A stretch of DNA of 33,195 nt, taken from assembly GCA_016201135.1 (NCBI GenBank), contig JACQDK010000022.1:1-33195 (forward strand), given 5' to 3'. Made by a program: the position numbers and the translations under genes. The DNA comes from Actinomycetota bacterium. GTDB taxonomy: Bacteria > Actinomycetota > UBA4738 > HRBIN12. The notes under the pieces were generated by a model. The model had not been told where the DNA came from and did not search any database. It saw nothing but the letters and a program-made list of their open reading frames with translations. Positions 17,845-25,784 of this stretch are shown here, piece by piece (position 1 is the stretch's first letter; each line of letters opens with the position of its first letter).

Positions 17845-19025
17845 GTCGTGTACTCCCCGTTGATCCGGACGTACTCGTAGGACAGGTCGCATCCGAGGGC
17901 GCGGCCGGCGCCGGGCCCATCGCCGAGCCGCACGGCGATGCGCACCTCGGGCTCCTTCATAGCGAGTTGGGCGGCGGCCCCGAGCTCCCCCTCGAAGTAG
18001 GCGGGAGGGATCACGCCGCTCGCGACGACCGGCACGTCCCCGAGCCAGACGTCGACACGCCCGGGGTCCACGAGGGCTCCGGAGGAGCCGATAGCCTGCA
18101 CGATCCTGCCGGGGTTGGGGTCCTCGCCGAAGGACGCCGTCTTCACGAGCGGCGAGTTCGCGATCGCGTCGGCCACCAGGCGCGCGTCGCTCTCGCTCCG
18201 CGCGCCGGTCACCTCCACCAGAAGGACATGAGTGGCGCCCTCGCCGTCCGCGATCAGCTGCCGCGCGAGCGACTCCCCGACGTCGCCCACGGCGGCCGCC
18301 AGGTCTTTCCAGGCGGAGGAACCCGGCGTCACCGGGTCCCCGCCCGCGGCCCCGGAAGCCAGCAGCAGGACCGTGTCGTTCGTGCTGGGGCAGCCGTCGA
18401 CCGTGATCGCGTTGAACCGAGGCTTCAGCTGCTCGCCGGCCAGGCGCCGCAGGTCCTGCCGCCCGACCGGCGCGTCCGTCGTCGCGAACGCGAGCATCGT
18501 CGCGAGGTTGGGGGAGATCATCCCGACCCCCTTCGCGCAGCCTCCGACGAGGTACGGGCCCGCGTCCGCCGTCGCCCGCTTCTCGACGGTGTCGGTGGTC
18601 ATGATCGCCCGTGCGAAGTCCTCGCCTCCGTCCTCGGAGAGGGAGCCGGCCAGCGACGGGAGCCCGGCGAGCAACGCGTCCATGTGCAGCGGCTCGCCGA
18701 TCACGCCGGTGGAGCAGGCCAGGACCTCCTCCGCGCCGAACCCGAGCAGGTCGGCCGCGGCGCCGGTCGCGGCCACGGCATCGGCGCCGCCGCGCGCGCC
18801 GGTGGCCGCATTGGCCTGTCCGCTGTTCACGAGCACGGCGCGCGCGGCGCCGATCCTGCGCTTGGACAGCGCGACCGGCGCCGCGGCGAACGCGTTCGTG
18901 GTGAACAGCCCGGCGACGGTCGTGCCCGGCACTCCGACCAGCAGGGCGAGGTCGGGCTTGCCGCTCGGCTTCAAGCCCGCGGCGATTCCCGCGGCCCGGA
19001 ACCCCCGCGGATAGGTGACGCTCAC
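17841..19025 (-). CDS. argJ: Bifunctional ornithine acetyltransferase / N-acetylglutamate synthase
   Basis: A 394-residue Ntn-type enzyme that moves the acetyl group from acetylornithine to glutamate, recycling it. Self-cleavage is expected before Thr176 in NLATMLAF, giving two chains; the oxyanion region CSTGVIG (about 104-110) is present. Whether it can also use acetyl-CoA (bifunctional) cannot be told from sequence by eye. GTG 19025 overlaps the argC stop (GTGA) and its stop overlaps argB. Its presence replaces argE and marks the cyclic pathway. Confidence 0.96.
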   Translation of the reverse strand: MSVTYPRGFRAAGIAAGLKPSGKPDLALLVGVPGTTVAGLFTTNAFAAAPVALSKRRIGAARAVLVNSGQANAATGARGGADAVAATGAAADLLGFGAEEVLACSTGVIGEPLHMDALLAGLPSLAGSLSEDGGEDFARAIMTTDTVEKRATADAGPYLVGGCAKGVGMISPNLATMLAFATTDAPVGRQDLRRLAGEQLKPRFNAITVDGCPSTNDTVLLLASGAAGGDPVTPGSSAWKDLAAAVGDVGESLARQLIADGEGATHVLLVEVTGARSESDARLVADAIANSPLVKTASFGEDPNPGRIVQAIGSSGALVDPGRVDVWLGDVPVVASGVIPPAYFEGELGAAAQLAMKEPEVRIAVRLGDGPGAGRALGCDLSYEYVRINGEYTT

Positions 19026-20074
19026 GGGTACATCCCGAGCGTCGGGAGCGCGACCGTCTCGTCCAGACCGGGCGCGACGTTCATGTTCTGGATCGCCTGG
19101 CCCGCCGCACCCTTGACCAGGTTGTCGACGGCCGCCACCACCACGGCCGTACCGGTCCTCGGATCCGCCACCGCCTGGAGCTCCACCACGTTCGTTCCGC
19201 GCACGCGCTTGGTGTCAGCCATCGCGCCCGGGGCGAGCACCCGGACGAAAGGCCTGCCCGAGTAGGCCCCGGCCAGGCACTCGGTGAGCGATCCGGTCGT
19301 CGCGCCTGCGGCGGCCGATGCGTAGCTGGTGGTGAGCACGCCGCGCACCGCGGGCACCAGGTGAGGCACGAAAAGGACGCTGGTCGGGACACCTGTCGCG
19401 AGCTCGATCCCGCGCTCCATCTCAGGCGTGTGCTGATGCCTTGGGACGCGGTACGGACGCACGCTGTCCTCGGTGGCGCTGTAGGTCGTCGGGTCCATCG
19501 CGCCCCGGCCGGCCCCCGACGTCCCGGTCTTGCCGTCCACGCGGATCGAGCCGGCGTCGACGAGCCCGGCCGCGACGAGCGGAGCGAGCCCCAGGATCGC
19601 GGCCGTCGCGTAGCAGCCCGGGTTCGCCACGAGCCGCGCGCCGGCCACCTGCTCGCCGAAGAGCTCGGGCAGGCCGTAGACGGCCTTGTCCAGCCACTCG
19701 GGGGCGGGGTGGTCGAACCCGTACCACTCGGGGTAGGCCGAAGCCGCCAGGCGGAAGTCGCCGGCCAGGTCGATCACGAGCGCGCCGCGCTCCACGAGCC
19801 CCGGCGCGAGCGCGGCGCTCGCCCCGTGCGGGAGTGCGGAGAACACCACCTCGGCGCGTCCGGCCACGTCTTCGATCGGCTCGAGGACGGCTGATGCCAG
19901 CCCCCCTGCCCCCGCCAGGTGGGGATGGGACTCGGCCATGGTCTTGCCCACGGAATCCCGGGCGCCGAGGAAGGCGACCTCCGTGCCCGGGTGGGCCGCC
20001 AGCAGGCGGACTAGCTCGCCCCCCGTGTACCCGGAGGCGCCGAGGATGCCGACGCTCACGCGACCCTGCGCCAT
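19022..20074 (-). CDS. argC: N-acetyl-gamma-glutamyl-phosphate reductase
   Basis: A 350-residue NADPH-dependent reductase, first gene of the arginine operon. The nucleotide loop GILGASGYTGGEL (9-21) and the catalytic Cys154 in NPGCYAT are present. ATG 20074 (MAQGRVSVGI) is preferred over in-frame starts up to 20119, because those lie inside or upstream of the operator and promoter. The mRNA would then be nearly leaderless: the -10 is 9 bases before the ATG, with no Shine-Dalgarno. Confidence 0.96.
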   Translation of the reverse strand: MAQGRVSVGILGASGYTGGELVRLLAAHPGTEVAFLGARDSVGKTMAESHPHLAGAGGLASAVLEPIEDVAGRAEVVFSALPHGASAALAPGLVERGALVIDLAGDFRLAASAYPEWYGFDHPAPEWLDKAVYGLPELFGEQVAGARLVANPGCYATAAILGLAPLVAAGLVDAGSIRVDGKTGTSGAGRGAMDPTTYSATEDSVRPYRVPRHQHTPEMERGIELATGVPTSVLFVPHLVPAVRGVLTTSYASAAAGATTGSLTECLAGAYSGRPFVRVLAPGAMADTKRVRGTNVVELQAVADPRTGTAVVVAAVDNLVKGAAGQAIQNMNVAPGLDETVALPTLGMYP

Positions 20075-20078
20075 AGAC

Positions 20079-20090
20079 GCATAACTATGC
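20079..20090 (-). promoter_or_regulatory. ARG-box operator in front of argC
   Basis: A perfect palindrome GCATA-GT-TATGC sits 4 bases before the argC ATG. It fits the ArgR half-site pattern (TGCATA/TATGCA) and completely covers the -10, so bound ArgR would block RNA polymerase. It stands out as an AT-rich patch in a GC-rich operon, and argR is encoded in the same operon. Confidence 0.75.
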
Positions 20091-20112
20091 AAGAAATGGA
20101 TGGAATCGTCAA
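20084..20112 (-). promoter_or_regulatory. Promoter of the arg operon
   Basis: TTGACG (-35, 20107-20112) and CATAGT (-10, 20084-20089) on the minus strand are separated by 17 bases. The start would fall a few bases before or at the argC ATG. This is the best -35/-10 pair in the window. Confidence 0.65.
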
Positions 20113-20134
20113 CCGGCACCGCGGGGCCGAAGGC

Positions 20135-20941
20135 TCAGCGGCAGGGGATCCGCCACGCGCGGAGCGGGAGCTTCTTCTTCAGGAAGTTGAAGTCCATGGC
20201 GTTGGCCTCGGGACAGAAGTCGGACACGGCCAGCCCGTACTCCACGCCGAAGACGGCCTTGCCCGCCTTGACGAAGGGCGTGAGCTTGTCGCATTCCGAG
20301 TACCGGAAGCACTCCTCGTTCAGAGCGAAGTCGAAGTACGGCAATAGGGCTCTCACCTGTCCCAGGTCGTTCTTCAGGACGGCGGACATCCCGCGCCGGT
20401 GCGCTTGGTTCGCCAGGAAAACGTTGTAGCGGAGCTGGTCGTCCCTCGTGAGCGGGAATCCGGTGCGGTTCTGGTAACCGTCGACGTTGTCGAACTCCAC
20501 CGCGTCGAACCCCTTCCGCCGGCACATGTCGAGCCGGGCCCGCATGATCGGACGCAGGACCCGGAGCGCCCGGATGTCGAGCCAGCGCTCCCCCGGCCAG
20601 CCGTTGTCGCGGCCGAGAACGCGGGCGGGGAAGTCGCCGGCGTCGGGACGCCAGTCCTCCCAGGAGCCGGCGGACAGGTAGCAGACGGCCTTCCGCCCGT
20701 CGGCGTGCAGGCGGGTCACGAGGCTCCTGGATGCGTCGAACCCGTCGATGTCGTACATCTGGACGTCCACCGAGGTGTCGACCTTGCCCTGCAGCTGCCA
20801 CTGCCAGCTCGTGACGAGCGCCGGCGCGTAGCAGCCGTAACACGCGACGGGACCGGGAAGAGAGCCCGCCCGGGCCGCGGGCGAGCCGGCCGCGAGCACC
20901 GCAAGCGCCAGTAGAGCACGAACGGCCCACATCCTCGGCAT
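20135..20941 (-). CDS. Secreted GH114-like TIM-barrel glycosidase
   Basis: A 268-residue protein with a signal peptide (RALLALAVLAAGSPAARAG). The mature part resembles the GH114 family (endo-alpha-1,4-polygalactosaminidase type): WQWQLQGKVDTS near the start, VQMYDIDGFD, CYLSAGSWEDWRPD, the acidic strand FDAVEFDNVDGYQNRTG and ALNEECF. The clustered acidic residues in these strands are the probable active site. Secreted GH114 enzymes act on galactosamine-rich exopolysaccharide; the substrate here is unproven. Its stop is 23 bases before the argC -35, so read-through into arg is possible. It follows the rmuC remnant by 55 bp. Confidence 0.85.
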   Translation of the reverse strand: MPRMWAVRALLALAVLAAGSPAARAGSLPGPVACYGCYAPALVTSWQWQLQGKVDTSVDVQMYDIDGFDASRSLVTRLHADGRKAVCYLSAGSWEDWRPDAGDFPARVLGRDNGWPGERWLDIRALRVLRPIMRARLDMCRRKGFDAVEFDNVDGYQNRTGFPLTRDDQLRYNVFLANQAHRRGMSAVLKNDLGQVRALLPYFDFALNEECFRYSECDKLTPFVKAGKAVFGVEYGLAVSDFCPEANAMDFNFLKKKLPLRAWRIPCR

Positions 20942-20996
20942 CGCAAGAGGTATCGGCCGAATGGGGGACCTCCCTTGAGCCGACCTCCCGGCCCAG

Positions 20997-22047
20997 CTAG
21001 CCGAGGAGCTCGCGGAGCTCCCGGCCTCCCTCCTCCGGCGAGCCGCGGCCGGGATCCGCCAGCAGGGACACGCTCCCGGCTGGCACCTCGGAGACGGGCA
21101 CGTCGGCTTCGGCTCGGGCGCGCGCGATCGAGCCCCGCGCCTTCCCGAGCGACGAGCGGAACTCGTCCGCGCCGTTCGTGAGCATCGTGGCCGCTCGCGC
21201 GAACTTGTTCTCGACGACCTGCTCCATCTGGTCGAGCACGTTCGCGACCTCTGAAAGCGCGGCCTGGACGTCGGCCGCGTCGCCGAACCGCTGCACGAGC
21301 GAGTAGAGGAAGAGCACGATCGGGAGCGCCGAGGAGTACGGCACGATCACCACACCCTTCGCGTAGGCCTCGGCGTGGGCCTTCTTCAGCACCGCGTAGG
21401 CCGCGTCGGGCACCGCGGCCACCGCGACCGGCGCCGTGACGGCCGGGTCGAGGTACTGCGCGACCTCCTTCGCCCTCGCCGCGACGTCCCGCTCGACCGC
21501 GCGCGCGCGCCTCGCGCTCGCCGGGTTCGTCGCTGGCCTCGAGCGCCTCCAGCTCGGCCAGCGCCGCCCATTTCGAGTCGACCGGGAGCCGCCGTCCGTC
21601 CGGCAGCAGCAGCGCGAACTCCACGGTCTTGCCGTTCACCCGGAAGTCGGTCGCGAGCATCGAGGGCGGCAGCTGCGAGAGGTTCTCCCGCAGGACGTGC
21701 TCGCCGGCCCGGCCCTTCGAGGCACCGCCGGCGAGCACGGTCGACAGCCGGCGGATCACCTCGCGGCCCTCGTCGTCCGCTCGGCGGCGTTCCTGGTCTC
21801 GGACCTGAAGCTCTTCGAGCGCGCGGCGCGCGCCCGCGATCTCGGGCCGAAGCGTCTCGGCCGCCCCGTCGCGGGCCGAGACCCCGTCGGCGATGCGCCT
21901 AAGCTCGGCGCCCTGCACCTCGAGCCGCGACTCGAGCCGCGTGGCCCCCGCGGCCTGCGATCCCACCCGAGCGCGCAAGGCTACGACGGCCACGCCTATG
22001 ACCACGCCTGCCGCGAGCATCGCGAGGCCGATCCAGATCTGGCTCAT
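20997..22047 (-). pseudogene. rmuC: RmuC-family DNA recombination protein, frameshifted in a CG tract
   Basis: RmuC proteins are membrane-anchored, coiled-coil nuclease-like factors. The ATG at 22047 has AGGAGG upstream. A membrane helix (about 5-26), a coiled coil and the start of the RmuC domain (FRVNGKTVEFALLLPDGRRLPVDSKW) are in one frame. The other half (RDVAAR...YLDPAV, AAVPDAAYAVLKKAH, VVIVPYSSALPIVLFLYSLVQRF, ending TAG 20997) is in another. The switch falls in the 13-base alternating CG run at 21498-21510; 15 bases (one more CG) would restore a 350-residue protein. No codon is otherwise lost. This could be slippage in the cell or a sequencing error. Confidence 0.75.
21498..21510. repeat. 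CG dinucleotide tract inside rmuC
   Basis: Thirteen alternating C and G bases. An insertion of 2 or a deletion of 1 base would put both halves of rmuC in one frame. Such tracts are prone to slippage and to base-calling errors. Confidence 0.8.
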
Positions 22048-22079
22048 GGGGTCCTCCTGTTGGGGAAGGTCACCCGGCG

Positions 22080-22085
22080 ACGATA
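22080..22085 (-). promoter_or_regulatory. Possible -10 (TATCGT) for rmuC
   Basis: TATCGT on the minus strand fits TANNNT and lies about 32 bases before the rmuC ATG, leaving room for the AGGAGG ribosome site. No clear -35. Confidence 0.3.
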
Positions 22086-22099
22086 GCTGCCGCCTCCGA

Positions 22100-22118
22100 C
22101 ACGCCTGCCTCCGGCGTG
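22100..22118. repeat. Inverted repeat CACGCC / GGCGTG
   Basis: Six-base arms around a 7-base loop in the divergent region between rmuC and the aminotransferase gene. It could be a regulatory dyad or a hairpin; no T-run is present. Confidence 0.35.
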
Positions 22119-22130
22119 CCCGCCTGCGAA

Positions 22131-22158
22131 CATCACCACGGTGGGGACCTAGGTGATG
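22131..22158. repeat. Inverted repeat CATCACC / GGTGATG
   Basis: Perfect 7-base arms separated by 14 bases in the same divergent region, about 50 bases upstream of the aminotransferase -10. A candidate protein-binding site; no regulator is adjacent. Confidence 0.4.
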
Positions 22159-22205
22159 GTCCGGGAAAGGCCTGCCGGCGCGTGATCGACCTCCGCCCGC
22201 GCCGC

Positions 22206-22211
22206 TAGGCT
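22206..22211 (+). promoter_or_regulatory. Predicted -10 (TAGGCT) for the aminotransferase gene
   Basis: TAGGCT ends 9 bases before ATG 22221 and no Shine-Dalgarno is present. The in-frame GTG at 22212 directly follows the hexamer, so it would be upstream of the RNA start; ATG 22221 is therefore preferred. Confidence 0.5.
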
Positions 22212-22220
22212 GTGGCCGCC

Positions 22221-23582
22221 ATGTACGAGCCCGCCTACGACCCAGCGCGTCTCACCGAGATAAAGCGCCGCGAGGACGCCTCCTTCGCGGCCGCGCGCCC
22301 CCGCTCGCTCGCGCTGTGGAACCGAGGGAAGCGCTCCATGCCCAACGGCGTCCCGATGTCGTGGCTCCGCACCTCCTACGACCACCCTCCGCTCTTCATC
22401 TCCGAGGGCGAGGGCGCGAGGTTCCGCGACGTCGACGGCAACGAGTACTCCGACTTCAACATCGCCGACATGAGCATGTTCGGAGGGTACGCGCCGCCGC
22501 CTGTCGTCAAGGCAGTCTCGCGGCGCGTCGCGCAGGGCTCGCAGTTCCTGCTGCCGAACGAGGACGGCGTGTGGGTGGCCGAGGAGCTCTCCCGCCGCTA
22601 CGCGCTGCCGAAGTGGCAGTTCACGCTGTCGGCGACCCACGCGAACACCGAGGCGATCCGCGTGGCGCGCGAGCTCACCGGCCGCGACACGGTGGTGATG
22701 TTCGACGGCAAGTACCACGGCCACTTCGACGAGGCGCTGGTGCGGCTCGACGCGCAGGGGCGGATCGTCCCCGAGGAGGGCGGGCTCCCCCGCGACGTGT
22801 CCACCAGGACCCGCCTGGTGCGCTTCAACGACCCCGGCGCGCTGCGGGCCGCTCTCGAGCCCCGAGACGTCGCGATCGTGCTGACCGAGCCCGCCCTCAC
22901 GAACAACGTCGGCCTGCTGCTCCCGGAGCCCGGGTTCCACGAGGCGCTCCGAGCCGCGACCCGCGAGACCAGCACTGTGCTTGCCTACGACGAGACCCAC
23001 ACGCAGGTCGTCGGGCCGGGAGGTCTCACGCGGCTGTGGAAGCTCGATCCCGACATCGTCACGACCGGCAAGTCGATCGCGAGCGGCGTGCCCCTCGGCG
23101 CGTACGGCATGACGGAGGCCGTCGCCGGCGCGCTCGAGGAGCCCGCCGGAACCCGCAACGGGAAGAGGGTCGTCGCAACCGGCGGGACCCTGTTCGGCAA
23201 CCCGCTCTCGATGGCCGCGGCCCGGGCCACGATGGCCGAGGTCCTCACCGGCGAGACCTACGAGCACACGCAGGCTCTGGGAGGGCGACTCGCCGACGGG
23301 ATCGAGGGGGCGATCCGTTCTGCGGGCCTGCCCTGGACGGCCCACCGGTTCTGGCCGCGCTCGGGCGTGACGTTCGCGGCGACGATGCCGCGCGACGCGC
23401 GGGAGGGGTACGAGAACCTCGACGTCCCCCTCCGCCGGGCCCTAAGGGTCCACCTCGCCAACCGCGGGGTGTGGGACGCGATCGTGGGAGCCGGGCCCAC
23501 GGTTCCCGTCCCGGCAGATCAGACCGACGTGGACCGGTACGTCGAGGCGTTCTCGTCGTTCGTGAGAGAGCTGGCGAGCTGA
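22221..23582 (+). CDS. Class III PLP aminotransferase, glutamate-1-semialdehyde aminomutase-like
   Basis: A 453-residue PLP enzyme. The PLP lysine is K284 in TTGKSIASGVPLGAYG, the cofactor-pairing aspartate D257 in YDETHT, and FDGKYHGHFD (161-170) matches the family. The overall pattern resembles glutamate-1-semialdehyde 2,1-aminomutase (HemL), but the usual SGTEA substrate loop is replaced by SATHANTEA and the FDEV motif by YDETH. No other heme gene is nearby, so it is more likely a transaminase or mutase of another substrate. The gene stands alone on a probable leaderless mRNA; the bactofilin-like gene starts 56 bases downstream with its own -10. Confidence 0.85.
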   Translation: MYEPAYDPARLTEIKRREDASFAAARPRSLALWNRGKRSMPNGVPMSWLRTSYDHPPLFISEGEGARFRDVDGNEYSDFNIADMSMFGGYAPPPVVKAVSRRVAQGSQFLLPNEDGVWVAEELSRRYALPKWQFTLSATHANTEAIRVARELTGRDTVVMFDGKYHGHFDEALVRLDAQGRIVPEEGGLPRDVSTRTRLVRFNDPGALRAALEPRDVAIVLTEPALTNNVGLLLPEPGFHEALRAATRETSTVLAYDETHTQVVGPGGLTRLWKLDPDIVTTGKSIASGVPLGAYGMTEAVAGALEEPAGTRNGKRVVATGGTLFGNPLSMAAARATMAEVLTGETYEHTQALGGRLADGIEGAIRSAGLPWTAHRFWPRSGVTFAATMPRDAREGYENLDVPLRRALRVHLANRGVWDAIVGAGPTVPVPADQTDVDRYVEAFSSFVRELAS

Positions 23583-23603
23583 CGCGGGCAGCCTCCGCGG
23601 CGA

Positions 23604-23609
23604 TAGGCT
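23604..23609 (+). promoter_or_regulatory. Predicted -10 (TAGGCT) for the bactofilin-like gene
   Basis: TAGGCT lies 29 bases before ATG 23639; the leader would contain AAGGAGG, so this gene is leadered, unlike several others with the same hexamer. A TGACG-like -35 overlaps the stop of the preceding gene at a long spacing. Confidence 0.4.
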
Positions 23610-23638
23610 GAGCGCGAACCTGGAAGGAGGCCCCCGCG

Positions 23639-24556
23639 ATGCAGCTCCGCCGACCGCTCGTGGTGCTCGCCCTCACCTCGTTCGCGATCCTGGGGTTCGC
23701 CCAAGCAGCGCGCGCACAGACCTCTGCCGGTTCGAGCCCCCTCGTCGTGCTCACGGGCTCCCTCGAGGTGAAGGAGAGACAGGTCGTGCGCGACGCCGTG
23801 ATCTTCAACGGCGACGCCATCATCGCCGGGCAGGTGGAGCGCTCGGTCGTCGCGTTCAACGGCGACGTCACGGTGACCGGGAAGGTAGGAGAGAACGTCG
23901 TGGCCCTGAACGGGCGCGTCACGGTGGCGTCCGGCGCCGAGGTGGGCGGCAACGTCACATCGCGGCTCCCGCCGGAGGTCTCCACCGAGGCTCATGTGGG
24001 CGGGGCGGTCCGGCAGCGGTCCTTCGAGCCCGGCCTCGGCGGCGGCGCGCTCTTCGGACGGTTCGCGCTCTGGCTCGCCACCTCGGTCTCCGCGTTCCTG
24101 TTGGGGCTCGCGTTGATCCTGTTCGCCCCGCGGGCGCTCGACGCGGCCGCGAGCACCGCGGTTTCCCGGTTCGGCTCGTCGCTGGGCCTGGGAGCCCTGT
24201 TGTTCGTGGGGCTCCCGGTGGTGGCGATCATCGCGATGACGACGATCGTGGGCCTCCCCTTGGGGCTCGGGGTCCTGCTGGCCCTCGGCCTCGTGTACTG
24301 GCTCGGCTACACCGCGTCGGCGTTCGCGATCGGCCGGCAGCTCGTGAAGCCGCCGACCCACCGCCTGCTCGCCTACCTCGTGGGCTGGGGGATCCTTCGC
24401 GTGGTCGCGCTCGTGCCCGTGCTGGCCGCGATCACCTGGCTGGCGGCGACGGTGTGGGGCATGGGTGCGCTGGCGTCCTCGGCGCGCCGCTTCGGCCGCG
24501 CCGAGGTGAGTATGAAGGAACCCGGCCCTCCTCCGGTACCGCCGATGCCGGCATGA
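23639..24556 (+). CDS. Membrane protein with bactofilin-like beta-helix
   Basis: A 305-residue protein. Signal peptide or first helix at 1-27 (LVVLALTSFAILGFAQAARAQ). Residues about 40-125 show short repeats ending in V (RDAVIFNGDAIIAGQV, RSVVAFNGDVTVTGKV, ENVVALNGRVTVASGAEV), the right-handed beta-helix pattern of polymer-forming (bactofilin/DUF583) domains. About four membrane helices follow (about 142-165, 182-205, 207-232, 246-270), then a short Pro-rich tail. The beta-helix is thus probably extracytoplasmic, unlike cytosolic bactofilins. AAGGAGG precedes ATG 23639. Its stop overlaps the next ATG (ATGA), coupling it to an Ntn hydrolase. Confidence 0.8.
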   Translation: MQLRRPLVVLALTSFAILGFAQAARAQTSAGSSPLVVLTGSLEVKERQVVRDAVIFNGDAIIAGQVERSVVAFNGDVTVTGKVGENVVALNGRVTVASGAEVGGNVTSRLPPEVSTEAHVGGAVRQRSFEPGLGGGALFGRFALWLATSVSAFLLGLALILFAPRALDAAASTAVSRFGSSLGLGALLFVGLPVVAIIAMTTIVGLPLGLGVLLALGLVYWLGYTASAFAIGRQLVKPPTHRLLAYLVGWGILRVVALVPVLAAITWLAATVWGMGALASSARRFGRAEVSMKEPGPPPVPPMPA

Positions 24557-25695
24557 CCGGGCATGGGCTGGGGGATCGCGCAGCCGCGACGCCGCACACG
24601 ATCCCGTTCGTGCGCGTCGCCGGCTCTTTCTTCGACGTGGGCGGGCAGATCGGCGAGCTCTGCGCCGAGACGATCCGGCGCGCGGTGGCCTTCGACGATG
24701 AGATCCCGGTCGGACGTACTCGGGACGAGCAGCTCGCGCTCGCCGCGCGGTACCGGGACGTCACCGTCGAGGCCATGCCGTGGGCACTCCAGGAGATCGA
24801 GGGCGCCGCCGAGGCGGCCGGCGTGTCGGCGCTCGAGTTGTTCGCATGCCACGTCGAGGAGATCTGGTACGAACCGAGGCGGCCCGCTCGCCCGCACGCG
24901 AAGGGGTGCAGCGATCTGGTGGCTGCCCCGCCGAAGACCGCGAGCGGGCACGTGCTCGTCGCGCACAACAACGACATGTCCAGGCGCTACCAGGACGAGC
25001 TGGTCGCGATCGAACGGTCGGTGCCCGGCGACCCGGCCGTGTTCACGATCGGCAACGGCATCTGGATCAGCGTCGGATGGAGCTCGGCCGGGCTGTCGCT
25101 CACCGGCAACGAGCTCAGTCCCAACGACGAGCGGATCGGGATCCCGCGCGAGGTCCAGGTCCGCGCCATGCTACGCGACCCCACCCTCGACATGATGATC
25201 GGCACCGCCCTTCGCCACGATCGGGCGTCGTCGTACAACAACGTGCTGGCGGCGGCCGACGGGCGCGTTTTGAACGTCGAGGGATCGGCTTCCCACGCCG
25301 AGGTCACGGAGCCTCGCGACGGGACGCTCGTGCACACGAACCACTACGTGTGCGACTCGATGCTTGGCTACGAGGGCGACCCGGAGTACGCGAAGCTCTC
25401 CGCGATCAGGTACGAGCGGGCCAGGGAGCTCCTGGCCGCCGCGGAGCCGGGCTCCGTCGACGAGGCCATGCTCCGGGGGTTCCTGTCGGACCACGAGCAC
25501 GCGCCCGACTCCCTCTGCCGCCACGAGGCCGAGGGCCGCACTTCGGTGACGTGCTTCTGGTGCGTGGTCGACGTGACCGAGGGTCGCGTGACCTACGGGC
25601 GAGGCAACCCCTGCGACTCCGTCGCTCAGGAGCACCAATTCGCCGCCGCCCTCGGGACGGAGCCGGCGGGCTCAGGGTCCCTGCCGAGCGCGTAG
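24553..25695 (+). CDS. Acyl-CoA:6-APA acyltransferase-like / C45-type Ntn hydrolase
   Basis: A 380-residue protein of the AAT/C45 family. These proenzymes cut themselves before a Cys, which becomes the nucleophile and N-terminus of the beta chain. Here the site is G118-C119 in HAKGCSDLVA, followed by HVLVAHNNDMS (family GHNxD-type segment), NGIWISVGWSSAGLSLTGNEL, NVEGS and HTNHYV, all in the expected order. No signal peptide, so cytoplasmic unless carried otherwise. The substrate is unknown; family members hydrolyse or transfer acyl groups on amides. ATG 24553 overlaps the stop of the bactofilin-like gene by 4 bases. Confidence 0.85.
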   Translation: MTGHGLGDRAAATPHTIPFVRVAGSFFDVGGQIGELCAETIRRAVAFDDEIPVGRTRDEQLALAARYRDVTVEAMPWALQEIEGAAEAAGVSALELFACHVEEIWYEPRRPARPHAKGCSDLVAAPPKTASGHVLVAHNNDMSRRYQDELVAIERSVPGDPAVFTIGNGIWISVGWSSAGLSLTGNELSPNDERIGIPREVQVRAMLRDPTLDMMIGTALRHDRASSYNNVLAAADGRVLNVEGSASHAEVTEPRDGTLVHTNHYVCDSMLGYEGDPEYAKLSAIRYERARELLAAAEPGSVDEAMLRGFLSDHEHAPDSLCRHEAEGRTSVTCFWCVVDVTEGRVTYGRGNPCDSVAQEHQFAAALGTEPAGSGSLPSA

Positions 25696-25732
25696 CCGAC
25701 CGCGTACGAGATCGGATCGTCCCCGGAAGCGC

Positions 25733-25760
25733 TTGCATCCCTCGCGTTCGCGATTATATT
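25733..25760 (+). promoter_or_regulatory. Promoter of the marR-family gene
   Basis: TTGCAT (-35, 25733-25738) and TATATT (-10, 25755-25760) are 16 bases apart. RNA would start near 25767, inside the palindrome described below. Confidence 0.55.
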
Positions 25761-25780
25761 TGTGTAGCCTAACTAAATAT
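25756..25780. promoter_or_regulatory. Palindromic operator overlapping the marR promoter
   Basis: A 25-base dyad centred on 25768. The left half is ATATTT then, after 3 bases, TAG; the right half is CTA then, after 3 bases, AAATAT. It overlaps the -10 and lies 4 bases before the GTG, the usual arrangement for an autoregulating MarR protein. It is a striking AT-rich island in this GC-rich DNA. Confidence 0.65.
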
Positions 25781-25784
25781 CTTC

